Source: Acidimicrobiaceae bacterium (GTDB lineage: Bacteria; Actinomycetota; Acidimicrobiia; Acidimicrobiales; MedAcidi-G1). From it: a stretch of DNA of 6,074 nucleotides. Location: contig PBUO01000091.1 in assembly GCA_002727895.1 (NCBI GenBank), positions 25,677-31,750 of the forward strand, in the 5' to 3' direction. Both the position numbers and the translations under genes were made by a program. The notes beneath the pieces were generated by a model. That model did not search any database. It saw nothing but the letters and a program-made list of their open reading frames with translations, and was not told where the DNA came from. Positions within the stretch are counted from its first letter, which is position 1; every line of letters begins with the position of its first letter. Positions 1-5,430 of the stretch are shown in pieces.

Positions 1-1013
1 AGGAAGCCGAAGGACACCAGCAGCCCGACCAGCACCACGGTGAACATGGCCGTGCGCCGCAGTCCGTCGTCGCGGCGGTGCCGGGACGCGGTGCCAAAAT
101 CCACCGGCGGGGGCGCCGCAGGGACCACGGGGCTAGACGGCGACGGGATGGCCGGCGGGGGGACGGCCCGGAGGTCGTGGGCGCCGTCGCGGTACCGCTT
201 CAGGTCATTGCGCAGGTCCTCGGACGTCGGGTAGCGGTTGACCGGGTTCTTGGCCAGCAGCTTGAGCGTGATGGCCTCCAGCGACTCGGCCACCGGCGCC
301 CCGGCGGCCCGCAGGCCCAACGGCTGGTCCTGGACGTGCCGGTAGGCCACGGCCACCGGCGTATCGCCGGTGAACGGCGGGCGCCCCAGCAGCATCTCGT
401 ACAGGACGACCCCGAGGGAGTACAGGTCGCTGCGGGGGTCGACCGGCCGGCCCTGAGCCTGCTCGGGCGAGAAGTAGGCGGCCGTCCCCATGACCGATCC
501 CGACTGGGTCAGGTCGTTGCGGGCCCCGACCATGGCCGTGGCGATGCCGAAGTCGGCCACCTTCACGTGCCCGCTGGCCGTGACCAGAACGTTGCCGGGT
601 TTCACGTCACGGTGGACGAGCCCGTTGCGGTGGGCGAAGGCCAGCGCGGCGGCGATGTCGGAGGCGACCTCGGCCGCCCGGTCGGCGGGCAGGGGCCCGT
701 CCGTGCGGAGGATCTCAGCCAGGCTGCGGCCCTCCACGTACTCCATGACGATGAAGTAGGTGCCCTGCTCCTCGCCCCAGTCAAAGACGCTGACCACGTT
801 GGGGTGGTTCAGGTTGGCGGCCGCCTGGGCCTCCCGACGGAAACGCTCCACGAAGTTGGGATCGCGGGAGAACTGGTCGAACAGGACCTTGACGGCCACC
901 GGACGGTCCAGGAGGAGGTCACGCGCGAGGTAGACGTCGGCCATGCCGCCCCGGGCGACCTGCCGATGGAGTTCGTACCGTCCGTTGAAGACGGTGGGAC
1001 CCTGCGCGGACAC
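1..1013 (-). CDS. pknB: PknB-type membrane Ser/Thr protein kinase (C-terminus beyond window)
   Basis: This is a eukaryote-like Ser/Thr kinase; 337 residues are visible and the 3' end is cut by the left edge. The catalytic domain spans about residues 13-272. It has a glycine loop (ARGGMADVY, 20-28), VAVK with Lys42, the helix-C Glu61 in FRREAQ, the HRD loop at 134-136 with Lys138 and Asn141, DFG at 154-156, and GTAAYFSPE at 176-184. A proline-rich juxtamembrane linker (about 284-304) leads to a membrane helix from about 322 that runs into the window edge. An extracellular sensor, PASTA repeats in true PknB, would lie outside. The activation loop reads LTQSGS where I recall the mycobacterial enzyme having VTQTAA. 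The GTG at 1013 is the only in-frame start after the upstream stop. It lacks a clear Shine-Dalgarno and directly follows a strong hairpin. It shares frame and strand with the phosphatase that should oppose it. Kinase identity is certain; the PknB symbol is by resemblance. Confidence 0.95.
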   Translation of the reverse strand, partial: MSAQGPTVFNGRYELHRQVARGGMADVYLARDLLLDRPVAVKVLFDQFSRDPNFVERFRREAQAAANLNHPNVVSVFDWGEEQGTYFIVMEYVEGRSLAEILRTDGPLPADRAAEVASDIAAALAFAHRNGLVHRDVKPGNVLVTASGHVKVADFGIATAMVGARNDLTQSGSVMGTAAYFSPEQAQGRPVDPRSDLYSLGVVLYEMLLGRPPFTGDTPVAVAYRHVQDQPLGLRAAGAPVAESLEAITLKLLAKNPVNRYPTSEDLRNDLKRYRDGAHDLRAVPPPAIPSPSSPVVPAAPPPVDFGTASRHRRDDGLRRTAMFTVVLVGLLVSFGF

Positions 1014-1015
1014 GG

Positions 1016-1073
1016 CACCCGATTCTACCGGCGGGCCTTCGCCAGAGGCCGTCGCCCGCCGGCCAATCGGATG
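1016..1073 (-). promoter_or_regulatory. Large hairpin filling the phosphatase-kinase gap
   Basis: Read on the minus strand, 1073-1065 (CATCCGATT) pairs with 1024-1016 (AATCGGGTG) over 9 bp, with one G-U. After a one-by-two-base internal loop, 1062-1054 (CCGGCGGGC) pairs perfectly with 1036-1028 (GCCCGCCGG), plus one adjoining G-U. The apical loop is 17 bases (1053-1037) and contains GAAGG. The structure starts 3 bases after the phosphatase stop and ends 2 bases before the kinase GTG. It has no T-tract, so a classical intrinsic terminator is unlikely. It could limit kinase translation, cause partial attenuation, or protect or process the mRNA. The pairing is read directly; the role is inference. 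Confidence 0.55.
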
Positions 1074-1076
1074 GGG

Positions 1077-2246
1077 CTATCCGGTCGCCTTTCCGGCTAT
1101 AGCGTCGGCCCGGAAGCCCTCGATGAGGCGACGGGCTTCGTCGAGGGTGCCCACGTCGATGGTCTGCTCGACGGCGGCGCGCGTCGAATCATCGAGCAGC
1201 GACACCCGGAGGTCGCCCCCCTCCACGAATGTCGGCCCGAACCACAGCATCCCCGACGGGCGGCCCCGGAAGACGGCCACGTCGCCCTCGTCGGAGCCGA
1301 TGAACCAGCCCTGTCGCGACCACACGCCGGCCACCAGCACCACCGCGGCGGCCACCGCGGCGATGGAGGCGGCCACAGTCCGCAGGAAGGCCCCGGGGAC
1401 TTCGGCCGCCGACCCTGGCACCACCTGGCCCCCCGACCGCTCTGGGCGGGCTGCACCGATGGGCGGGCGGGCGCCGGTCGGGCGTTCCGGACCCTGGACC
1501 ACCTCGACGACCAGGACGGTGACGTTGTCGTGCCCACCGACCGCCACCGCCTCGGCCACCAGGCGTGGCGCCACCTCGGACACCGGGCCGTCGGCCACCA
1601 GCTCGGCGATGCGGTCGTCGTCCAACTCGTTGAACAGGCCGTCGCTGCACAGCAGGTAGCGGTCACCCCGGGCCGGCTGCAACTCCCAGCTGTCGATGAC
1701 CGGGTCAGCCTCGATCCCCAGGGCCCGGGTCAGGATGTTCCGCTGTGGGTGGACGGCCGCCTCCTCTGGAGTCAACTCGTCGGCCCGGACCAGGTCGGCC
1801 ACCAGGCTGTGGTCTTCGCTGATCTGCACCAAGCCGTCGGCGTCGTGCCGGTAGACGCGGCTGTCGCCGATGTTGGCCACGGCCAGAGCCTCCACGCCGC
1901 CCTGGCCACCCGGTCCGTCCACGATGGCCATCGCGCACAGGGTGGTCCCCATGCCAGCCAGGTCCCGGTCACCGGCGGCCCGCTCCAGGACGGCCCTGTT
2001 GGCTTCGCGGACGGCCCGGACCAGCGACGCCCGGTCGGCCCCGGTAAAGCTGTCCAGCACGGCCTCCACGGCGACCGCCGAGGCGACCTCTCCGCCGCGG
2101 TGACCGCCCATGCCGTCGGCCACCACGAAGGCCTCTTCAGTGGTGCCCACCTCGTCCTGATTGACGTCCCGGATGCGGCCCACGTGCGTCGCCGAGCCCG
2201 CGTCAAGCCGCAGGGTGCGTCGTTGCCTGCTGCGTCGGGATCCCAT
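1077..2246 (-). CDS. pstP: PstP-type membrane PP2C Ser/Thr protein phosphatase
   Basis: This 389-residue PPM/PP2C phosphatase should dephosphorylate the adjacent kinase and its substrates. The catalytic domain (about 13-250) shows RDVNQD (26-31), VADGMGGHRGGE (42-53), GMGTT (98-102), NIGDSRVYR (125-133), EDHSLV (144-149), CSDGL (200-204) and GGHDNVTVLVV (237-247). The metal-binding aspartates Asp31, Asp44, Asp202 and Asp240 are therefore present. A linker is followed by one hydrophobic helix (about 287-308) and a short outer domain with the PstP-like motifs GDVAVFRG and GTLDEARRLIEGF. The Ser/Thr/Pro-rich tail of the mycobacterial protein (about 514 residues) is missing. I chose the ATG at 2246 because GGAG lies 9 bases upstream. 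A GTG at 2261 would add five residues but has no spaced ribosome site. The gene precedes the kinase by 63 bases, so the two are probably cotranscribed. Confidence 0.95.
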   Translation of the reverse strand: MGSRRSRQRRTLRLDAGSATHVGRIRDVNQDEVGTTEEAFVVADGMGGHRGGEVASAVAVEAVLDSFTGADRASLVRAVREANRAVLERAAGDRDLAGMGTTLCAMAIVDGPGGQGGVEALAVANIGDSRVYRHDADGLVQISEDHSLVADLVRADELTPEEAAVHPQRNILTRALGIEADPVIDSWELQPARGDRYLLCSDGLFNELDDDRIAELVADGPVSEVAPRLVAEAVAVGGHDNVTVLVVEVVQGPERPTGARPPIGAARPERSGGQVVPGSAAEVPGAFLRTVAASIAAVAAAVVLVAGVWSRQGWFIGSDEGDVAVFRGRPSGMLWFGPTFVEGGDLRVSLLDDSTRAAVEQTIDVGTLDEARRLIEGFRADAIAGKATG

Positions 2247-2255
2247 TGCTGCTGT

Positions 2256-2263
2256 CTCCACCT
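2256..2263 (-). promoter_or_regulatory. Ribosome binding site deciding the pstP start
   Basis: AGGTGGAG on the minus strand ends 9 bases before the ATG at 2246. It overlaps the alternative GTG at 2261, so ribosomes bound here should start at the ATG. Confidence 0.6.
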
Positions 2264-2280
2264 CGGACGGATCCGCTCCG
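2264..2280. repeat. Near-palindrome in the pstP leader
   Basis: CGGACGGATCCGCTCCG contains the perfect 8-bp palindrome CGGATCCG. CGGA/TCCG arms outside it become symmetrical if one C is treated as a bulge. It lies just upstream of the pstP ribosome site, where an operator or a small leader hairpin could act. Such symmetry arises easily by chance in DNA this rich in GC, so this is only a candidate. Confidence 0.25.
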
Positions 2281-2370
2281 CCCGCCTGCCCCGGAGGCTA
2301 CCGAGCGACCCCCCACCAGTTCCGGCGCGCCTCATGAGCCGCGATCCCGTTACCCTTCCCGACGCTGCTC
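2281..2370. promoter_or_regulatory. Divergent intergenic region, pstP and tRNA-Leu promoters expected
   Basis: About 90 bases separate the pstP leader (minus strand) from the tRNA 5' end (plus strand), so promoters for both directions should lie here. On the plus strand TACCCT at 2351-2356 is the best -10-like element at a suitable distance from the tRNA. No convincing -35 box is seen. An 8-bp palindrome CTCATGAG sits at 2331-2338. No open reading frame here has the character of a gene. Confidence 0.35.
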
Positions 2371-2457
<87 letters not shown>

Positions 2458-2549
2458 GGCTCCCGGTCGAAGGACGAGGTAAGCCGCTGGCTCAGCCGGT
2501 TCCTGGTCAGCCCCTCGCTTCTGGTTAGAACGCAGGTCCCTCGGGGACC
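2458..2549. terminator. Convergent tRNA / LLM end region with weak hairpins
   Basis: Transcripts of the tRNA (plus) and the LLM gene (minus) meet here. An imperfect hairpin around GCTG-GCT-CAGC lies at about 2485-2495. A perfect 6-bp stem GGTCCC/GGGACC with loop TCG lies at 2535-2549, inside the last codons of the LLM gene. Neither is followed by a T-run on either strand. A factor-dependent or weak bidirectional terminator is possible, but no classical intrinsic terminator is visible. Confidence 0.25.
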
Positions 2550-3595
2550 ACAACTCCGGGCCTGGGCTCGCAGCCGGCCAGCCGCGCCAGCAGCTCCATC
2601 TCGACCACCGAGGTCGGCCGCACCGTCAGGCCGGTGACCCGGGTGCTCCGCCAGGCCTCGAACCGCTCGCCAATCCGGTCCGGCGACCCCACCAGCGCCC
2701 CGTCGTCCACGTAGTCGTCGGGCACCTCGGCGGCCGCCTCGTCCCGACGCCCGGCGGCGAACAGTTCGGCGATCCGTTCGGCGGCCTCCGGGAAGCCACG
2801 CCGCACCATGGCGTCGCGGTGGAAGTTGTGCTCGGCGCTGCCGTAGCCACCGACTCGCATGGCCACCCCCGGCTTGGCCGCGTCGAGAACGGACTGCACG
2901 TCGTCGGTGATGCGGACCGTGGCACCCGTCTGTACCTCCAGGTCGTCCATGGTCCGCCCCGACCGGGCCAGGCCCTCGGCCAGGTCGTCCTCGTAGAGGT
3001 GGGCGCTCCCCGGCGTGTAGCCCAGCGGCAGCCACCCGTCGGCCAGCTCGGCGGTGAGCCGGACGTTGGCCGGCCCGCCGGTGGCCAGGAAGATCGGGAG
3101 GTCGGGGTTGGGGTGGAGGACCGGCTTGAGGGCCTTGCCCGATCCGGTGGCGCCCGGTCCGTCGTAGGGGAGCCGGATCTCCGGACCGTCATGGGCCACC
3201 GGCCCCTCGCGTCGCAGGACCTGGCGGACGATGGTCACGTAGTCGCGCATCCGGGACGACGGCCGGCCCCACGGCTGCCCATACCAGCCCTCGGCGACCT
3301 GCGGGCCGGACAGGCCGAGGCCACAAACCACCCGCCCGGGGGCCAGGGCGTCGAGAGTGGCGAACTGCATGGCCGTCGTGGTGGGCGGTCGGGCCGGGAC
3401 CTGGGCGACGGCCGAGCCGAGCCGCAGGTGGCGGGTGTGGGCGGCCAGGAAGGCCAGCGGAGTGACGGCGTCGGCCCCGTAGATCTCGGCCGTCCACACC
3501 GAGTCGAAGCCGAGGCGTTCGGCCAGCAGGATCCGGTTCAGTGGCAGATCGACGCTGGGTGACGCCCACACGTCGACCCCGAGGCCCAGGCGCAT
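2525..3595 (-). CDS. LLM-class (luciferase-like) F420-type oxidoreductase
   Basis: This 356-residue protein has the luciferase-like monooxygenase TIM-barrel fold. In actinobacteria such enzymes usually use reduced coenzyme F420 for hydride transfer. The barrel begins with MRLGLGVDVW and continues with AERLGFDSVWTAE (25-37), an LRLGSAVAQVPARPP strand (57-71) and the family block GLGLSGPQVAEGWYGQPWG (92-110). Later come LPIFLATGGPANVRLTAELADGWLPLGY (166-193) and a C-terminal PDDYVDDGALVGSPDRIGERFEAW region. The length and the GLGxSGPQVxEGWYG block agree with the group I recall for mycobacterial Rv3520c. The substrate is unknown. The ATG at 3595 begins the conserved barrel strand, but no strong Shine-Dalgarno precedes it. 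It follows acuI by 26 bases, so coupled translation is likely. It is probably the last gene of the right-hand unit. Cofactor choice (F420 or FMN) is inferred from the family. Confidence 0.92.
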   Translation of the reverse strand: MRLGLGVDVWASPSVDLPLNRILLAERLGFDSVWTAEIYGADAVTPLAFLAAHTRHLRLGSAVAQVPARPPTTTAMQFATLDALAPGRVVCGLGLSGPQVAEGWYGQPWGRPSSRMRDYVTIVRQVLRREGPVAHDGPEIRLPYDGPGATGSGKALKPVLHPNPDLPIFLATGGPANVRLTAELADGWLPLGYTPGSAHLYEDDLAEGLARSGRTMDDLEVQTGATVRITDDVQSVLDAAKPGVAMRVGGYGSAEHNFHRDAMVRRGFPEAAERIAELFAAGRRDEAAAEVPDDYVDDGALVGSPDRIGERFEAWRSTRVTGLTVRPTSVVEMELLARLAGCEPRPGVVVPEGPAF

Positions 3596-3611
3596 CGGAC
3601 CCGGTCGTGCC

Positions 3612-3631
3612 CGGCGCCGCCTCAGGCGCCG
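3612..3631 (-). repeat. Hairpin enclosing the acuI stop codon
   Basis: Seven-base arms CGGCGCC and GGCGCCG pair perfectly around a six-base loop, TGAGGC on the minus strand, which contains the acuI TGA (3624-3622). The hairpin ends 16 bases before the ATG of the LLM gene and has no T-tract. It could damp read-through between the two genes or stabilise the acuI mRNA end. The core GGCGCC is self-complementary and common in GC-rich DNA, so chance is a real alternative. Confidence 0.3.
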
Positions 3632-4626
3632 AGGTCGACGACGGTGCGACCCCGGACCCGTCCGGCCAGCACCTCGGGCGACATGGCCGGCACGTCGGAC
3701 AGGCCGATGGTCGAGGTCATGGAGGCCAGCAGGCCGCGGTCAAGATCCTCGTTGAGGCGGCGCCACGACTCCAGCCGCCGGGCCTGGGGCACGTAGACCG
3801 AGTGGACGCCCCGCAGGGTGACGCCCCGCAGGATGAACGGCATCACGGTGGTGGCCAGGTCGGCGCCCTGGGCCAGGCCGCAGGCGGCCACGCAGCCTTC
3901 CGGCTGGACCTGGGCCAGCACGTTGGCCAGCGTGTGGCTGCCCACCGCGTCGACCGCACCGGCCCACCGGGCCCGGGCCAGCGGTCGGCCCCCGGCCTCG
4001 GACAGTTCGCCCCTCTCCACGATGGTGGTGGCGCCCAGCGACGACAGGTAGTCGGCCTCCTCGGGACGGCCGGTCGAGGCGTGAACCTCGTACCCCCGGG
4101 CGGCCAGCAGGGCCACGGCGATGCTCCCCACCCCACCGGCCGCGCCGGTGACCAGCACCGGTCCGGCGTCCGGGGTGACGTCGTGGTCCTCGAGGGCAAG
4201 CACGCAGAGGATCGCCGTGTAACCGGCCGTGCCTATGGCCATGGCCTCGGCGGTGGAGATCCCGTCGGGCAGCGGCACGGTCCACGAGCCGCGGACCCGG
4301 GCCCGTTGGGCGAACCCGCCCCACGAGTCTTCGCCGATCCCCCAGCCGTTGACCACCACCCGCTGGCCGACGGGCACGTCCGGGCAGTCGGAGGCGGCGA
4401 CGGTGCCGGCCAGGTCGATGCCGGGGACCATGGGCCACGATCGGACGATGGGCGACGAGTTCGTGACGGCCAGGGCGTCCTTGTAGTTGACCGTCGAGTA
4501 TTCGACGTCAACCAGAACCTCGGGGTGGTCGTCATCTCCGACGGACGGCAGGTCGTCGTCGGACAGGTCGACGAGGTCGCAGGTGAACTCGTCTTCGACC
4601 CGATCGACCTTCAGGGCTCGGAACAT
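3622..4626 (-). CDS. acuI: AcuI/YhdH-type acrylyl-CoA reductase (NADPH), MDR family
   Basis: This 334-residue zinc-free medium-chain dehydrogenase/reductase of the YhdH/AcuI family reduces acrylyl-CoA to propionyl-CoA with NADPH. In marine bacteria it serves DMSP/acrylate use and acrylate detoxification. The GroES-like N-terminal part carries YSTVNYKDALAVT (43-55), PMVPGIDLAGTV (65-76) and GWGIGEDSWGGFAQRARV (94-111). The Rossmann part has IGTAGYTAILCVLALED (131-147), the nucleotide loop TGAAGGVGS (160-168) and STGRPEE (184-190), whose Arg187 fits NADPH. The family signatures CVAACGLAQG (245-254), TTVMPFILRGVTLRGV (259-274) and the terminal GRTVV (326-330) follow. Length is near that of the E. 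coli protein (324). The ATG at 4626 has AAAGGAG nine to ten bases upstream. It lies 46 bases after the hydrolase gene, and the gap holds a perfect palindrome. Family assignment is firm; the physiological substrate here is inferred. Confidence 0.95.
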   Translation of the reverse strand: MFRALKVDRVEDEFTCDLVDLSDDDLPSVGDDDHPEVLVDVEYSTVNYKDALAVTNSSPIVRSWPMVPGIDLAGTVAASDCPDVPVGQRVVVNGWGIGEDSWGGFAQRARVRGSWTVPLPDGISTAEAMAIGTAGYTAILCVLALEDHDVTPDAGPVLVTGAAGGVGSIAVALLAARGYEVHASTGRPEEADYLSSLGATTIVERGELSEAGGRPLARARWAGAVDAVGSHTLANVLAQVQPEGCVAACGLAQGADLATTVMPFILRGVTLRGVHSVYVPQARRLESWRRLNEDLDRGLLASMTSTIGLSDVPAMSPEVLAGRVRGRTVVDLGA

Positions 4627-4635
4627 CGGCGGCTT

Positions 4636-4642
4636 CTCCTTT
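4636..4642 (-). promoter_or_regulatory. Strong Shine-Dalgarno of acuI
   Basis: AAAGGAG on the minus strand ends 9 bases before the ATG at 4626. It is the clearest ribosome site in the window. Its first base is the last base of the 18-bp palindrome, so protein or RNA structure there could affect initiation. Confidence 0.7.
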
Positions 4643-4659
4643 CGCGCCCCGGGGCGCGA
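4642..4659. promoter_or_regulatory. Perfect 18-bp palindrome abutting the acuI ribosome site
   Basis: TCGCGCCCCGGGGCGCGA is its own reverse complement over 18 bases. It sits between the hydrolase stop (4673) and acuI, and its last minus-strand base is the first base of the acuI Shine-Dalgarno. As DNA it has the symmetry of an operator for a dimeric regulator. As RNA it can form a 7-bp stem with a CCGG loop right before the ribosome site. The lack of a following T-run argues against a terminator. acuI is repressed by AcuR in Rhodobacter, but nothing here shows that such a regulator binds. Confidence 0.5.
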
Positions 4660-4672
4660 GTCGTAGCCGGGC

Positions 4673-5389
4673 TTAGCGCCCGAACATGGCCAGCCACTGC
4701 TCCTCGGAGCGCGGCATGAACACGAAGTTGTCCCGACGGGTGTCGCCCATGGGCGCCGACGGCTGCGGCGAGTACAGGTGGCCCGGGTAGAGGACTGCGT
4801 CGTCGGGCACCTTGGCTAGGCGGGTGTGGAGGCTGTGGTACAGCGCCGCCGGGTCGCCGCCCGGCAGGTCGGTCCGGCCGCAACCCTCCAGGAAGAGCGT
4901 GTCCCCAGCCACCAGGCGGCCGTCCACGAAGAAGCATTGGCTGCCCGGGGTGTGACCCGGGGTGTGGATGAGCTCCACGTCGATTGCCCCGACGGTCACC
5001 ACATCGCCGCTGTCGTGGCCCACGATGTCGACGTCGCCCAGGCCCGTTACTTCGGCAATGAAGCGAGCCTCGTCGTGCTGGGCGTGGACGGGCACCGACG
5101 TGCGCTCCAGGAGTTGGCGGGCGCCGTCGATGTCGAAGCCCATCATCGAGCCGCCCACGTGGTCGGGGTGGTAGTGGGTGGCCAGCACGCCGGTGCATGT
5201 CATGTCGTCGGTGGCCAGCACGGCCAGCAGGCCGTCCACGTCGTAGGCCGGGTCGACCACCAGAGCCTCGCCGGTCTCCCGGTCGCCGATCAGGTAGACG
5301 AAGTTGACCATCTGGCGCGCCATCGGGTCGTCGGTGGCGAAGTCGCGGCCCGACAGGAGTTGGCGGAAGTAGAGGCGGTCGTCGCTCAT
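4673..5389 (-). CDS. Glyoxalase II-like metallo-beta-lactamase-fold hydrolase
   Basis: This 238-residue metallo-beta-lactamase-fold protein belongs to the glyoxalase II / ETHE1-like group, whose members cleave thioesters or oxidise persulfides. The metal site is complete: THYHPDH (His72, His74, Asp76, His77), TPGHTPGS (His146), AGDTLF (Asp163) and YPGHLY (His204). GCGRTDLPGGD (169-179) resembles the conserved GRTD segment of this group. The N-terminal FRQLLSGRDFA...QMVNFVYLIGD block (8-35) opens the fold, and about 20 extra residues follow the HxHxDH loop. No signal peptide is seen, so it should be cytoplasmic. The start is the ATG at 5389, 40 bases after larC. Its ribosome site is weak (GAGG only two bases away), and its ATG overlaps the stop of a 14-codon mini-ORF, so translation may be coupled. 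The fold is certain; whether the substrate is a thioester or a persulfide cannot be told here. Confidence 0.92.
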   Translation of the reverse strand: MSDDRLYFRQLLSGRDFATDDPMARQMVNFVYLIGDRETGEALVVDPAYDVDGLLAVLATDDMTCTGVLATHYHPDHVGGSMMGFDIDGARQLLERTSVPVHAQHDEARFIAEVTGLGDVDIVGHDSGDVVTVGAIDVELIHTPGHTPGSQCFFVDGRLVAGDTLFLEGCGRTDLPGGDPAALYHSLHTRLAKVPDDAVLYPGHLYSPQPSAPMGDTRRDNFVFMPRSEEQWLAMFGR

Positions 5390-5430
5390 GTCCTCGGCAG
5401 CGTAGGAGCCCGCCCCGTCCCGGTCGTCAT
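5386..5430 (-). other. Possible coupling mini-ORF (14 codons) between larC and the hydrolase
   Basis: An ATG at 5430 shares its A with the larC stop (TGATG). It opens a 14-codon frame, MTTGTGRAPTLPRT, whose TGA overlaps the ATG of the hydrolase gene (ATGA). The frame exactly fills the gap, with translational-coupling overlaps at both ends. Its own ribosome site is weak, so it would depend on ribosomes ending larC. It could simply pass ribosomes on. Chance is quite possible for so short a frame, and no product is claimed. Confidence 0.25.

Noticed and set aside
1011..1079. Kinase and phosphatase as one gene split by a stop, since both are in the same frame
   Set aside because: The phosphatase ends with its expected outer domain and the kinase starts with a normal N-terminus after 63 bases of structured non-coding sequence, so they are two genes that merely share a frame.
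2351..2356. TACCCT as a definite tRNA promoter -10 box
   Set aside because: The distance is suitable but no -35 partner is seen, and one six-base match is not enough to call a promoter.
2535..2549. GGTCCC-TCG-GGGACC hairpin as an intrinsic terminator for the tRNA
   Set aside because: There is no T-run after it and it lies inside the LLM coding sequence; it is kept only as part of a weak end-region annotation.
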